Of a stretch of DNA of 35,227 bases, positions 1-7,425 are shown one piece after another. Source of the DNA: an uncultured Lachnospiraceae bacterium (GTDB lineage: Bacteria; Bacillota; Clostridia; Lachnospirales; Lachnospiraceae). Under the pieces are notes generated by a model. The model saw nothing but the letters and a program-made list of their open reading frames with translations. It was not told the origin of the DNA and did no database searches. Made by a program: the position numbers and the translations under genes. Where the stretch lies: assembly GCA_910588125.1 (NCBI GenBank), contig CAJUPI010000031.1, positions 1 through 35,227 on the forward strand. Reading direction: 5' to 3'. Each line of letters starts with the position of its first letter. The stretch's first letter is position 1.

Positions 1-225
1 CGGGAAATGGTCTGCCGCTTTTGACTTTGCAGGGATTTAGAAGTCCTTAAATCTCTGAGTTTTGCCTTGAAACGAAAATCCACTCTGTCTGAGCGAAGCG
101 AGTTTGGGGATTTTCGTTTCGCTTTTCGCAAAAATCAGGGATTTTAGGACTTCTTGATCCCGAAACCGGAAAAATCCGCAGACCATTTCCCGTCCCTTCC
201 CGCTGCTTTTTCCCTGGCGTACCCT
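1..225 (-). repeat. Modular palindromic repeat, copy A, downstream of era
   Basis: This is a long imperfect inverted repeat. Positions 1-15 and 178-192 are perfect 15-base inverted copies. Positions 69-81 and 108-120 form a 13-bp stem (GAAACGAAAATCC with its complement) around a 26-base loop at 82-107. The segments around 32-68 and 121-160 are imperfectly complementary. On the minus strand the element begins with GGTACGCCAGGGAAAA (positions 208-223), about 30 bases past the era stop, and runs in the direction of era transcription. It may continue beyond the left edge. No coding potential is apparent; the 70-codon frame crossing it is just the palindrome read through. It shares blocks with the copies at 12722-12855, 19060-19122, 23920-24065 and 25001-25043. 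Confidence 0.8.
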
Positions 226-228
226 CTG

Positions 229-254
229 AAAAAATCAACGAAACGACATTGATT
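229..254 (-). terminator. Possible weak terminator of era
   Basis: Just past the era stop on the minus strand, AATCAA (249-254 read on the minus strand) can pair with TTGATT (233-238), followed by a run of T residues (229-234). The stem is only 6 bp and AT-rich, so this is a tentative call. The large palindrome that follows may contribute to transcript ending or 3' end stability. Confidence 0.4.
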
Positions 255-255
255 C

Positions 256-1167
256 TCACACATCTCCCCGATATCCATAATTCTTCATCAGCAGCTCGTT
301 ATCCCGCCACTCCTTGCGCACCTTCACCCAGAGCTGGAGATTCACCTTTGTCTCTATCATATCTTCGATTTCCCGCCGGGCGCCGGAGCCGATCCTCTTC
401 AGCATGCTGCCGCCCTTGCCGATGATGATCCCCTTGTGGGAATCCCGCTCACAGACGATGGTAGCTTCGATATCCATGATACCGTTTTTGCGCTCTGACA
501 TTTTCTCAATCGTCACCGCGATCCCATGGGGGATCTCCTCCTCTAAAAGCCGCAGCGCCTTCTCCCGTATCAGCTCCGCCACAATCTGACGCATGGGCTG
601 GTCTGTCACGGTATCCTCATCATAAAACTGCGGGCCATAGGGCAGATATTTAAAGATCATTTCTGTCAGGACATCCGTATTCTTTTTTTTCAACGCTGAC
701 ACAGGGACAATCTCGGCAAAGGGGCAGATATCTTTGTATGCCTCGATAAAGGTCAGAACCTCCTGCGGATCCTTTAATGTATCAATCTTATTGATCACCA
801 GAATCACCGGCTGCTTTACCCGATTCAACTGCTCTGCAATATGCCGTTCCCCGGCCCCGATGAAGGTGGACGGCTCTACCAGCCACAGGATTACATCCAC
901 CTCCGCCAGGGTATGCTCCGCTACATTGACCATATACTCTCCCAGCCGGTTCTTCGCCTTATGGATCCCCGGAGTGTCCAGAAATACGATCTGCCCCCGT
1001 CCGTCCGTATACACCGTCTGGATCCGGTTGCGGGTCGTCTGGGGCTTTGCCGAAGTGATGGCGATCTTCTGGCCGATCAGATGGTTCATCAATGTGGACT
1101 TCCCTACATTGGGACGGCCAATCAGGGACACAAAGCCGGATTTTTTCTGCTCTTTCTTTGGTTCCAT
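256..1167 (-). CDS. era: GTPase Era
   Basis: Era is an essential GTPase that binds the 3' end of 16S rRNA and assists 30S subunit maturation. The 303-residue protein has the usual family length. Visible motifs are the G1 P-loop GRPNVGKS at residues 17-24, DTPG (G3) at 64-67, NKID (G4) at 126-129 and SALK (G5) at 157-160. A C-terminal KH RNA-binding domain carries GKGG at 250-253. The ATG has a GAGGAAGG site five bases upstream. It is the last gene of the minus-strand housekeeping run, 34 bases after the M16C peptidase, and is probably cotranscribed with it. Nothing in the protein is unusual. Confidence 0.97.
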   Translation of the reverse strand: MEPKKEQKKSGFVSLIGRPNVGKSTLMNHLIGQKIAITSAKPQTTRNRIQTVYTDGRGQIVFLDTPGIHKAKNRLGEYMVNVAEHTLAEVDVILWLVEPSTFIGAGERHIAEQLNRVKQPVILVINKIDTLKDPQEVLTFIEAYKDICPFAEIVPVSALKKKNTDVLTEMIFKYLPYGPQFYDEDTVTDQPMRQIVAELIREKALRLLEEEIPHGIAVTIEKMSERKNGIMDIEATIVCERDSHKGIIIGKGGSMLKRIGSGARREIEDMIETKVNLQLWVKVRKEWRDNELLMKNYGYRGDV

Positions 1168-1201
1168 CTATACCTTCCTCATGCCTTCTTTCTGTTCTTT
1201 T

Positions 1202-4156
1202 TTATCTTGCCTTTCCGGAAAGATTACGCACCTCTTTAAACGCTTCCCGGTTGGCCTCAATCTTATCTTCATTTCCCACCACGCAGAAGCTTCCAGTATC
1301 AAGAATCGCCCGGATCGGCTTTGCCAACGCCCGGATATCTTCTTTCACCGCCTGCAGCACCTGATCGCGTTCTTCCTGCAGCATTTCCTCTGTCACTCCC
1401 GAGAGATAAGCCGACAGGGCACGGCTGCCCTTCACCGAAGGGGGCAGGGGCGTATCCAGATTGCTGATCGTACCGATCACGAATTTGGTCATATCCCGCT
1501 CGCCCGGATCAAATTCCTCCAGATATTTCACAATGCCCTCATATACCTGATTCGTCTCTTTCAGATTCGGATCCCGATAGGAGACCAAATACCCTTCCCC
1601 GGAACGTCCGAATCCGCTCATACATCCGTAAGCGCCGCCCTTTACCCGGATATTCAGCCACAGATAGTCATAGCTTAATATCACCTGCAGGATCTTTAAT
1701 GCGCCGGTATATTCATAACCCTTTTGGCGGAAATCCCCGCACCGCGCCACATAATTGACCTGCGAGGAGGTTTTCAGCCCTTCATTCCGGTTCTCCACCG
1801 GATGCCGGAAGGGATAACGCTTTCCCCTGCCGGCGGGCAGGCTGCCAGTCAGCTTTTTCAATGCCTGAGGAAGCCTCTGGTATCCCTCCTCATCTGCGGT
1901 ATAGCTGATTAGTATATTATCACGGGTAAACAGCCTTTTGCTGACCTCCTCCAGCTTGGCAATCACCTGCTCCTTCTCTGCCTCAAAATTGCGGCATATC
2001 TGCTCAAGAAACTGGAAATATGTTGTCCCGCCCACCATCTCATTAAAATATGCTGTTGGCGAGAAGTAAGAGGTAGCCCGGGATACCGCCGTACTGTGGC
2101 CGGCATTCTCCAGCTTCATCTTCGCCCGCGAACGCGTCTCCTCCAACACTTCTGCCAGCCGCTTCTCATCCCGGAAAACCGAGCGGCAGAGAATCTCTTC
2201 CAGAATCGTAAACCCAAAATCCAGCCGATCGTATAAAACCCGTACTCCTGCCACCAGAGCTCCCGTAAAATGCTCCGGCTCCTTTAGATTTGCATAGGAA
2301 GCCACGGATATATCGACGCCGCCGCTGTTTAAATGAATCTCACTGGTCAGATCGGAATAGCTGTAATGCTCCGTATCCACACCGCCCAGCACTGATTTCA
2401 AAAGCCCTACATAGCAGAGATCCTCCTGAGGCACGGCATCGGTCCGGAACAACACCTTCAGATAACCGATACCGGAGGTAAAGAAATTGTGATGCAGTAC
2501 CCGAATGCCGTCTTCCTGCTTTTCCGTCCAGTTAAGCTTTTCCGCCTCTTTTCCGATATCCTCCCGCTTCAGCAGCGGAATTTTGGCCAGATCCTCTGGA
2601 GACGACGGAGTATCCTGATAACGCTCCAGCTCTTCAGTGGCGTTTACCAGATCCTGGATCTGTTCCTCATTCAGGGATTCCTTATAGGCAGTAAGCTTTC
2701 CGGCAACCTTTTCCTCCTGCCTGGCAGTCAAATTGCGCTCAGGGCTCAAAATCACCACAGCTTCAAAGGGATTATCCAGTAAATACTCCTGGATCAGCTT
2801 TTCAAAATACCCCTCTTCCACTGCTTTTTTCAGCTCGTCGAAGGTATGCTGATATTCCAGGTGCATCATCGGATCCCCGTCATACAGCCAGCTGTCCAGG
2901 CTCTGCAACCCCCACATCAAGCCCTTTGGTGTAGAGCCGTAATCCGCCTCCCGATACTTAAACTCGTAATAGTTCATTCCTGCTAACAGGCTCTTTCGGT
3001 TGATCCCCTGATCTGCCAGCTTACGCAAGGTACCCTTCACAACTGCCAGGAATTCTCCCCGCTGATCCCGGTTTGCATCCTTGGCAATCACGGTAAAATA
3101 GGGCTGCAAAATCCCGCTCTCGTAGCCTCCGAGCACATCTTTACCGATTCCCGCATCGATCAATGCCTGCTTGAGCGGCGCCCCCGGCGCCCCGAGCAGG
3201 GTATATTCCAGAATCTGAAACGCCACATACAGCATGGGATCCAGATCCGTTCCCACCACGGTGCTCAAAGACAGATAAGTCTTGTTCTCCTCTGGTTCTT
3301 CCTCTGTAATGGAATAAAAAATCTCCTGCTCCACCGGTTTGGCAAAGGCTTTTTGCAGGGGGATCTGAGAATCCACCTGCCGCTCCTCGTAATGGCTCAA
3401 ATATTCCTCATCCAGCCATGTCAGCTTCTCTGCCATATCCATATCCCCATACAGATAGATATAGCTGTTGCTGGGATGATAATACGTTCTGTGGAAATCC
3501 AGAAACTTCTCATAAGTCAGCTCCGGAATCGCCGCCGGATCGCCGCCCGAGTCCTTTCCATAACAGTTGTCCGGAAAGAGCGCGCTCTGAGTATAACGGT
3601 CCAGCATCCCTTCTGGCGCTGAGTAAGCTCCCTTCATCTCATTATACACCACACCATTATAAATCACCGGCGCACCGGCATCCTCCAGCTCATAATGCCA
3701 GCCCTCCTGCCGGAAAATCTTCTCCTCATGATAAATATTCGGATGCAATACTGCATCCATATAGACATCCATCAGATTTTGAAAGTCCTTATCATTGCAG
3801 CTTGCCACCGGATATACAGTCTTATCCGGATAAGTCATGGCATTTAAAAACGTATTCAGGGATCCTTTCACCAGCTCCACAAAAGGATCTTTTAAGGGAA
3901 ATTTCTCCGAGCCACAAAGAACGCTATGCTCCAAAATATGCGGCAGTCCCGTATTATCATCCGGAGGCGTGCGAAAACCGATACAAAATACCTTATTTTC
4001 ATCCTCATTGGAAAGCAAAAACAATCTTGCTTTTGTCTTTTTGTGCTCCAGCACGATCCCCTCTGACTGCATCTCCTGTATCCACCGGTGATCTGTCACC
4101 CGATATGCATCCAATTTCTCGATCTGTGCAAGCTGATCTGCTCTATTTTGCTTCAT
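1202..4156 (-). CDS. M16C-family zinc metallopeptidase (insulinase / presequence protease type)
   Basis: A 984-residue protein of the M16C (PreP/falcilysin-like) family: two tandem peptidase-like halves that close around a peptide. The inverted zinc motif HILEH is at residues 73-77 and the downstream region contains NEMKGAYS, where the third zinc ligand (Glu) normally lies. No signal peptide is visible, so it is probably a cytoplasmic peptide-degrading enzyme; the substrate is unknown. The start is the ATG at 4156, which has AAGGAGAG upstream; the frame stays open 36 codons further but without a comparable site. It lies between the YdcF-like gene (53 bases upstream) and era. Confidence 0.92.
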   Translation of the reverse strand: MKQNRADQLAQIEKLDAYRVTDHRWIQEMQSEGIVLEHKKTKARLFLLSNEDENKVFCIGFRTPPDDNTGLPHILEHSVLCGSEKFPLKDPFVELVKGSLNTFLNAMTYPDKTVYPVASCNDKDFQNLMDVYMDAVLHPNIYHEEKIFRQEGWHYELEDAGAPVIYNGVVYNEMKGAYSAPEGMLDRYTQSALFPDNCYGKDSGGDPAAIPELTYEKFLDFHRTYYHPSNSYIYLYGDMDMAEKLTWLDEEYLSHYEERQVDSQIPLQKAFAKPVEQEIFYSITEEEPEENKTYLSLSTVVGTDLDPMLYVAFQILEYTLLGAPGAPLKQALIDAGIGKDVLGGYESGILQPYFTVIAKDANRDQRGEFLAVVKGTLRKLADQGINRKSLLAGMNYYEFKYREADYGSTPKGLMWGLQSLDSWLYDGDPMMHLEYQHTFDELKKAVEEGYFEKLIQEYLLDNPFEAVVILSPERNLTARQEEKVAGKLTAYKESLNEEQIQDLVNATEELERYQDTPSSPEDLAKIPLLKREDIGKEAEKLNWTEKQEDGIRVLHHNFFTSGIGYLKVLFRTDAVPQEDLCYVGLLKSVLGGVDTEHYSYSDLTSEIHLNSGGVDISVASYANLKEPEHFTGALVAGVRVLYDRLDFGFTILEEILCRSVFRDEKRLAEVLEETRSRAKMKLENAGHSTAVSRATSYFSPTAYFNEMVGGTTYFQFLEQICRNFEAEKEQVIAKLEEVSKRLFTRDNILISYTADEEGYQRLPQALKKLTGSLPAGRGKRYPFRHPVENRNEGLKTSSQVNYVARCGDFRQKGYEYTGALKILQVILSYDYLWLNIRVKGGAYGCMSGFGRSGEGYLVSYRDPNLKETNQVYEGIVKYLEEFDPGERDMTKFVIGTISNLDTPLPPSVKGSRALSAYLSGVTEEMLQEERDQVLQAVKEDIRALAKPIRAILDTGSFCVVGNEDKIEANREAFKEVRNLSGKAR

Positions 4157-4209
4157 GTCCGTCTCTCCTTTCTTTCCCCAGGCGGCATCCCGTTTATAAA
4201 AACCGGATT

Positions 4210-5046
4210 TTACAGATTTCCCGCCAGCCGCTCCTTCAATATTGCCAGCCCGTCCCGAAAACAAAAATGTACAAACAAAATTCGATCGGACGCTGATGCA
4301 ATTCCACTGATCTCCTGCATTCCCTGCTTTTTCGCAATCTGCATCGCACGATACAGATGAAAATTGCTGGTAAGGATTCCTATCTGATGGCGATTACCTG
4401 CCCTCTGCCCCATAGCCGCCGGTAGATAAGCCGGCAATGCCCGTTCATCCTGATGGTGCTCCTCTTGCCTTTTCTTTTTTATTTCGTCGATCAGGATCCG
4501 GCTGTATGCGATATTTTCTACTGTGCTGACAGAACGCTGCTCCAACACCAGCCGTTCCTCTGGCAACCCCTTATCCAGCAAATACTGCTTCATCGCTTCT
4601 GCCTCCGTGCCGCCCCCTTCACTTATCCGCCCCCCGGAAAGCACCAGGATCGTCTCCGGATTCTGCAGCCCATATTCCGCCGCCTTATCTAACCTCAGGC
4701 GAAGCGTATGCCCGGGCTTTTCTCCCCGCACCGGAGCCCCCAATACAATCAAATATTCCAGATCGGACTCCGCTACCTGAGGCACCTTGCCAATAATCAG
4801 AATTTGCAGCACCAGCATGATCACCAGCCCGGCTCCGCAAATCGTCACCAGAGACACCGGCAACCGCAGCGGCAGCCTTCGGGGATATCGCTGATAATGC
4901 CAGACACAAAAGGCCGTCGCTCCCAGTCCTGCGGCAAATAAAATCCAGATAAAGGCATAGGCCGTCCCGATACCGGAATACACCATAATCACCACGAAAT
5001 ACACCAAACAAAGCAATGATCCCACAGCTAAGCCCCATGCCAGCAT
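4210..5046 (-). CDS. YdcF/DUF218-family membrane protein
   Basis: A 278-residue protein with about three N-terminal hydrophobic helices (roughly residues 5-27, 30-48 and 63-87) followed by a soluble DUF218 domain. Family-like motifs in the soluble part are LIVLGAPVRG near residue 99, LSGG near 137, TVENIAYS near 175 and LTSNFHLYRA near 222. DUF218 proteins include the E. coli proteins YdcF, SanA and ElyC, several linked to envelope integrity; the exact reaction is unsettled and cannot be assigned here. The ATG follows GGAGGGATAAAG, and only two bases separate it from the stop of the U32 gene, so the two are almost certainly one transcript. Confidence 0.85.
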   Translation of the reverse strand: MLAWGLAVGSLLCLVYFVVIMVYSGIGTAYAFIWILFAAGLGATAFCVWHYQRYPRRLPLRLPVSLVTICGAGLVIMLVLQILIIGKVPQVAESDLEYLIVLGAPVRGEKPGHTLRLRLDKAAEYGLQNPETILVLSGGRISEGGGTEAEAMKQYLLDKGLPEERLVLEQRSVSTVENIAYSRILIDEIKKKRQEEHHQDERALPAYLPAAMGQRAGNRHQIGILTSNFHLYRAMQIAKKQGMQEISGIASASDRILFVHFCFRDGLAILKERLAGNL

Positions 5047-5048
5047 CT

Positions 5049-6296
5049 TTATCCCTCCTGTCTTTCGCCCTGCCTTTCATCCCGGCGCAAAATATCATAA
5101 GGATCCAGCTCTGCTCCCAGATTTACATAAAGCTGCTGACAGGCATGCGGAGCACTTTCCATGGCAATTCCTTCTATGTCCGTAATGCCCAAAACCTCCA
5201 CCGGCAGATTCCTGCCGTCCGGCTTCATCACTTCGATCTTCTCGCCCCTGACAAACTTATTCTTCTGTTCTATCTGAATCCACCCGTCTTCCCTCACCTT
5301 TTCTACTGTTCCCAGATAAGTAAAGTTTTTCTGATAAGTACTGCTTCCATAAATCTGAGCACTCTCATCTGGTTTGCCGAAGTAAAATCCGGTAGTAAAC
5401 TGACGGTTGGTACATTTATCAATCTCCTCCCGGTACCAGGGAAGGTTGACGCGATAGCAATCCGGGTTTTGACAATAATCATCGATTGCCTTGCGGTATG
5501 CCCGGGTCACCACTGCCACATAAAGAGCCGTTTTCATTCGCCCTTCTACCTTAAAGCTGTCAATCCCTGCTTCTATCATCTCCGGAATATGTTCAATCAT
5601 GCACAGATCCTTGGAATTGAAAATAAATGTCCCCCGCTCATTTTCAAACACTGGCATATACTCCCCCGGGCGGGTCTCCTCTGTCAGCTGATAACTCCAG
5701 CGACAAGGATGGGTGCATGCCCCCCGGTTGGCATCCCGCCCGGCCAGAAAGCTGCTGAGCAGGCATCTCCCGGAATAAGAAATACACATCGCACCATGGA
5801 CAAAGCTTTCAATCTCCATATCCGCCGGGATGTGCTGCCGGATTTCCCGAATCTCCTTTAATGACAATTCTCTTGCTGACACCACTCTTTTTGCCCCTAA
5901 ATCATGCCAGAACTGATACGTTCCGTAATTGGTATTATTAGCCTGGGTACTGATATGGATGTCAATCTCAGGCACAATCCGCCGGGCAATAGAAAAGATT
6001 CCTGGATCCGAGATGATCAGAGCATCCGGGCCATATTCCCTCAGCTCATAAAAATACTGCTCCGCCGCAGCCAGATCGTCATTGTGAGCCAGAATATTGG
6101 CCGTAATATAAACGCGAACGCCATGGGCATGGGCAAAAGAAATCCCCTGACGGATCTCTTCTCCCGTAAAATTCTTTGCCTTTGCCCGCAGGCCAAAGGC
6201 TTCTCCTCCTAAATATACGGCGTCGGCTCCGTAGATAACCGCTGTCTTTAAGATATCCAGGCTGCCTGCCGGAATTAAAAGTTCAACTGCCTTCAT
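5049..6296 (-). CDS. trhP: U32-family protein, likely tRNA wobble-uridine hydroxylation protein TrhP
   Basis: A 415-residue U32 'peptidase family' protein. The family signature is at residues 163-181 (ESFVHGAMC followed by GRC), and Cys171, Cys178, Cys194 and Cys198 are in place to bind an iron-sulfur cluster, as in this family. Its N-terminal half is a TIM-barrel-like domain beginning ELLIPAG. U32 proteins next to a YrrM-type methyltransferase (B. subtilis YrrN/YrrO) are TrhP, needed for 5-hydroxylation of U34 in tRNA with prephenate as donor. Here the gene overlaps trmR by 14 bases, so this role is preferred over a collagenase-type peptidase. The ATG at 6296 was chosen over a GTG four codons upstream because AAGGAG lies only one base before the GTG. 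B. subtilis has two such genes in the cluster; here there is one. Confidence 0.8.
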   Translation of the reverse strand: MKAVELLIPAGSLDILKTAVIYGADAVYLGGEAFGLRAKAKNFTGEEIRQGISFAHAHGVRVYITANILAHNDDLAAAEQYFYELREYGPDALIISDPGIFSIARRIVPEIDIHISTQANNTNYGTYQFWHDLGAKRVVSARELSLKEIREIRQHIPADMEIESFVHGAMCISYSGRCLLSSFLAGRDANRGACTHPCRWSYQLTEETRPGEYMPVFENERGTFIFNSKDLCMIEHIPEMIEAGIDSFKVEGRMKTALYVAVVTRAYRKAIDDYCQNPDCYRVNLPWYREEIDKCTNRQFTTGFYFGKPDESAQIYGSSTYQKNFTYLGTVEKVREDGWIQIEQKNKFVRGEKIEVMKPDGRNLPVEVLGITDIEGIAMESAPHACQQLYVNLGAELDPYDILRRDERQGERQEG

Positions 6297-6954
6297 GACT
6301 GTCCGCACTCTCCTTTGTGTGTTTTACGCTCAACGCCACTCCGTCCCCTACCGGTATGATACTCGTCTCCAGCAGCTCATGATGCTTCAGCTCATAGAGA
6401 TATTCCCGCATCCGCGCATGTATGGTCCGGTCGCGCCGCCGCACGGCAAAACGGGATTCCAAAATATCCCCATCCTGAAACACATTGTCAGAAAAAAGCA
6501 CTGCCCCCTCCTCCATCCGCTCCAAAAGCAGGGGCAGCCAGGGAAGATATTGCCCTTTCGCTGCATCCATAAAAATAAAATCATACTGTCCGGAAAGCTC
6601 TTTTAACAGCGTTCCGGCATCTCCCTCCAGCAAAGTGATCCGGCCTTCCATGGATGCCTGACAAAAATGCTCCCGCGCACGGACAATCCGGGGAGCATAA
6701 TTTTCTATTGTTGTGATTTTCCCGTTTTCCGGCATCACCTGGGCCATCAAAAGTGCGGAATATCCCACTGCCGTTCCCACCTCCAAAATCCGGCGGGGGC
6801 GGACAATCGCCACCATAGTTTTCAAAAAAGCGGCTGTCTCCGGGCGGATAATCGGTATCTGATTCTCACGCGCCTCCCTGGCAATCCGATCGCACAGCTC
6901 TCCGTGCCCCCGTTCCAGAGAACGGATATAATCGACAATCCGCTCCTCAGTCAT
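6283..6954 (-). CDS. trmR: SAM-dependent O-methyltransferase, likely tRNA 5-hydroxyuridine methyltransferase TrmR
   Basis: A 223-residue class I methyltransferase of the catechol-OMT-like family. The SAM motif LEVGTAVGYSA is at residues 57-67. The acidic and metal residues of this family are visible as Asp130 (FMDAAKG) and Asp156-Asn157 (SDNVF). In B. subtilis the neighbouring homologue YrrM (TrmR) methylates 5-hydroxyuridine at tRNA position 34 to 5-methoxyuridine. The adjacent TrhP-like gene and the conserved gene order make that the best reading. The start codon overlaps the stop of the MltG-like gene as ATGA, indicating translational coupling. An older generic annotation would be 'caffeoyl-CoA O-methyltransferase family'. 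Confidence 0.83.
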   Translation of the reverse strand: MTEERIVDYIRSLERGHGELCDRIAREARENQIPIIRPETAAFLKTMVAIVRPRRILEVGTAVGYSALLMAQVMPENGKITTIENYAPRIVRAREHFCQASMEGRITLLEGDAGTLLKELSGQYDFIFMDAAKGQYLPWLPLLLERMEEGAVLFSDNVFQDGDILESRFAVRRRDRTIHARMREYLYELKHHELLETSIIPVGDGVALSVKHTKESADSHEGS

Positions 6955-7409
6955 AATCCGTTCTCATCCTCTGCTTCCGGTTCTTTTTCCAATGCCTCTT
7001 CCATCTCTGACGATGCTTTTGCATCCGTCTCTGATTCCGGCTTGACATTGAGAATTTGCAGGATTTCTTTCGAGGTCATCGCCGTACTCAGCTCATACGT
7101 CCCCGGATACGCTTCATAATCATAAAACCACATTTGGATCCGCAGAGCATATTCGTTGCGGATCAATCCCACATCCTTTAACATTTTAGCGATTTCCGCC
7201 GCATCCTGCCCCTCCGGAATCGTCAATGCATAAGGAATCCCCGGCTCCGGATCCATGGCCGTTGCATAGAACACTTCATGGCCAAACGCGTATCCCCGCG
7301 TCATTCCTTCTACCAGTAAAAGAATTACCAAAGCATATACAATCAGTTTTCCCGATACCCCGATAATCGTTCCGGTTATCGCATTGATCTCCTTTGTCAT
7401 CTGGCTCAT
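6951..7409 (-). CDS. Short MltG/YceG-like membrane protein lacking the transglycosylase domain
   Basis: A 152-residue protein with one N-terminal membrane segment (about residues 15-35) and an extracytoplasmic part. That part contains ALTIPEGQDAAEIAKML and NEYALRI, matching the LysM-like N-terminal region of endolytic transglycosylase MltG, then an acidic tail rich in Glu. Full MltG proteins are about 330-400 residues; the catalytic YceG domain with its conserved Glu is absent, and the frame ends cleanly before trmR with a 4-base overlap. The position equals B. subtilis yrrL (mltG), supporting homology. It cannot be a transglycosylase by itself; a binding or regulatory role at the cell wall is possible but unproven. 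The intact frame and conserved position argue against a recent pseudogene. Confidence 0.72.
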   Translation of the reverse strand: MSQMTKEINAITGTIIGVSGKLIVYALVILLLVEGMTRGYAFGHEVFYATAMDPEPGIPYALTIPEGQDAAEIAKMLKDVGLIRNEYALRIQMWFYDYEAYPGTYELSTAMTSKEILQILNVKPESETDAKASSEMEEALEKEPEAEDENGL

Positions 7410-7425
7410 AGCAAAACCACCGCCT

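Noticed and set aside
734..1678. 314-codon plus-strand open frame
   Set aside because: It is antisense to era and the 3' end of the M16C gene; both sense genes are certain.
4157..4264. 36-codon N-terminal extension of the M16C peptidase
   Set aside because: It covers the whole intergenic gap and overlaps the YdcF-like gene, whereas AAGGAGAG stands directly before the internal ATG at 4156.
3418..4296. 292-codon plus-strand open frame
   Set aside because: It is antisense to the M16C peptidase, rich in Ser, Pro and His as is usual for a shadow frame, with no family resemblance.
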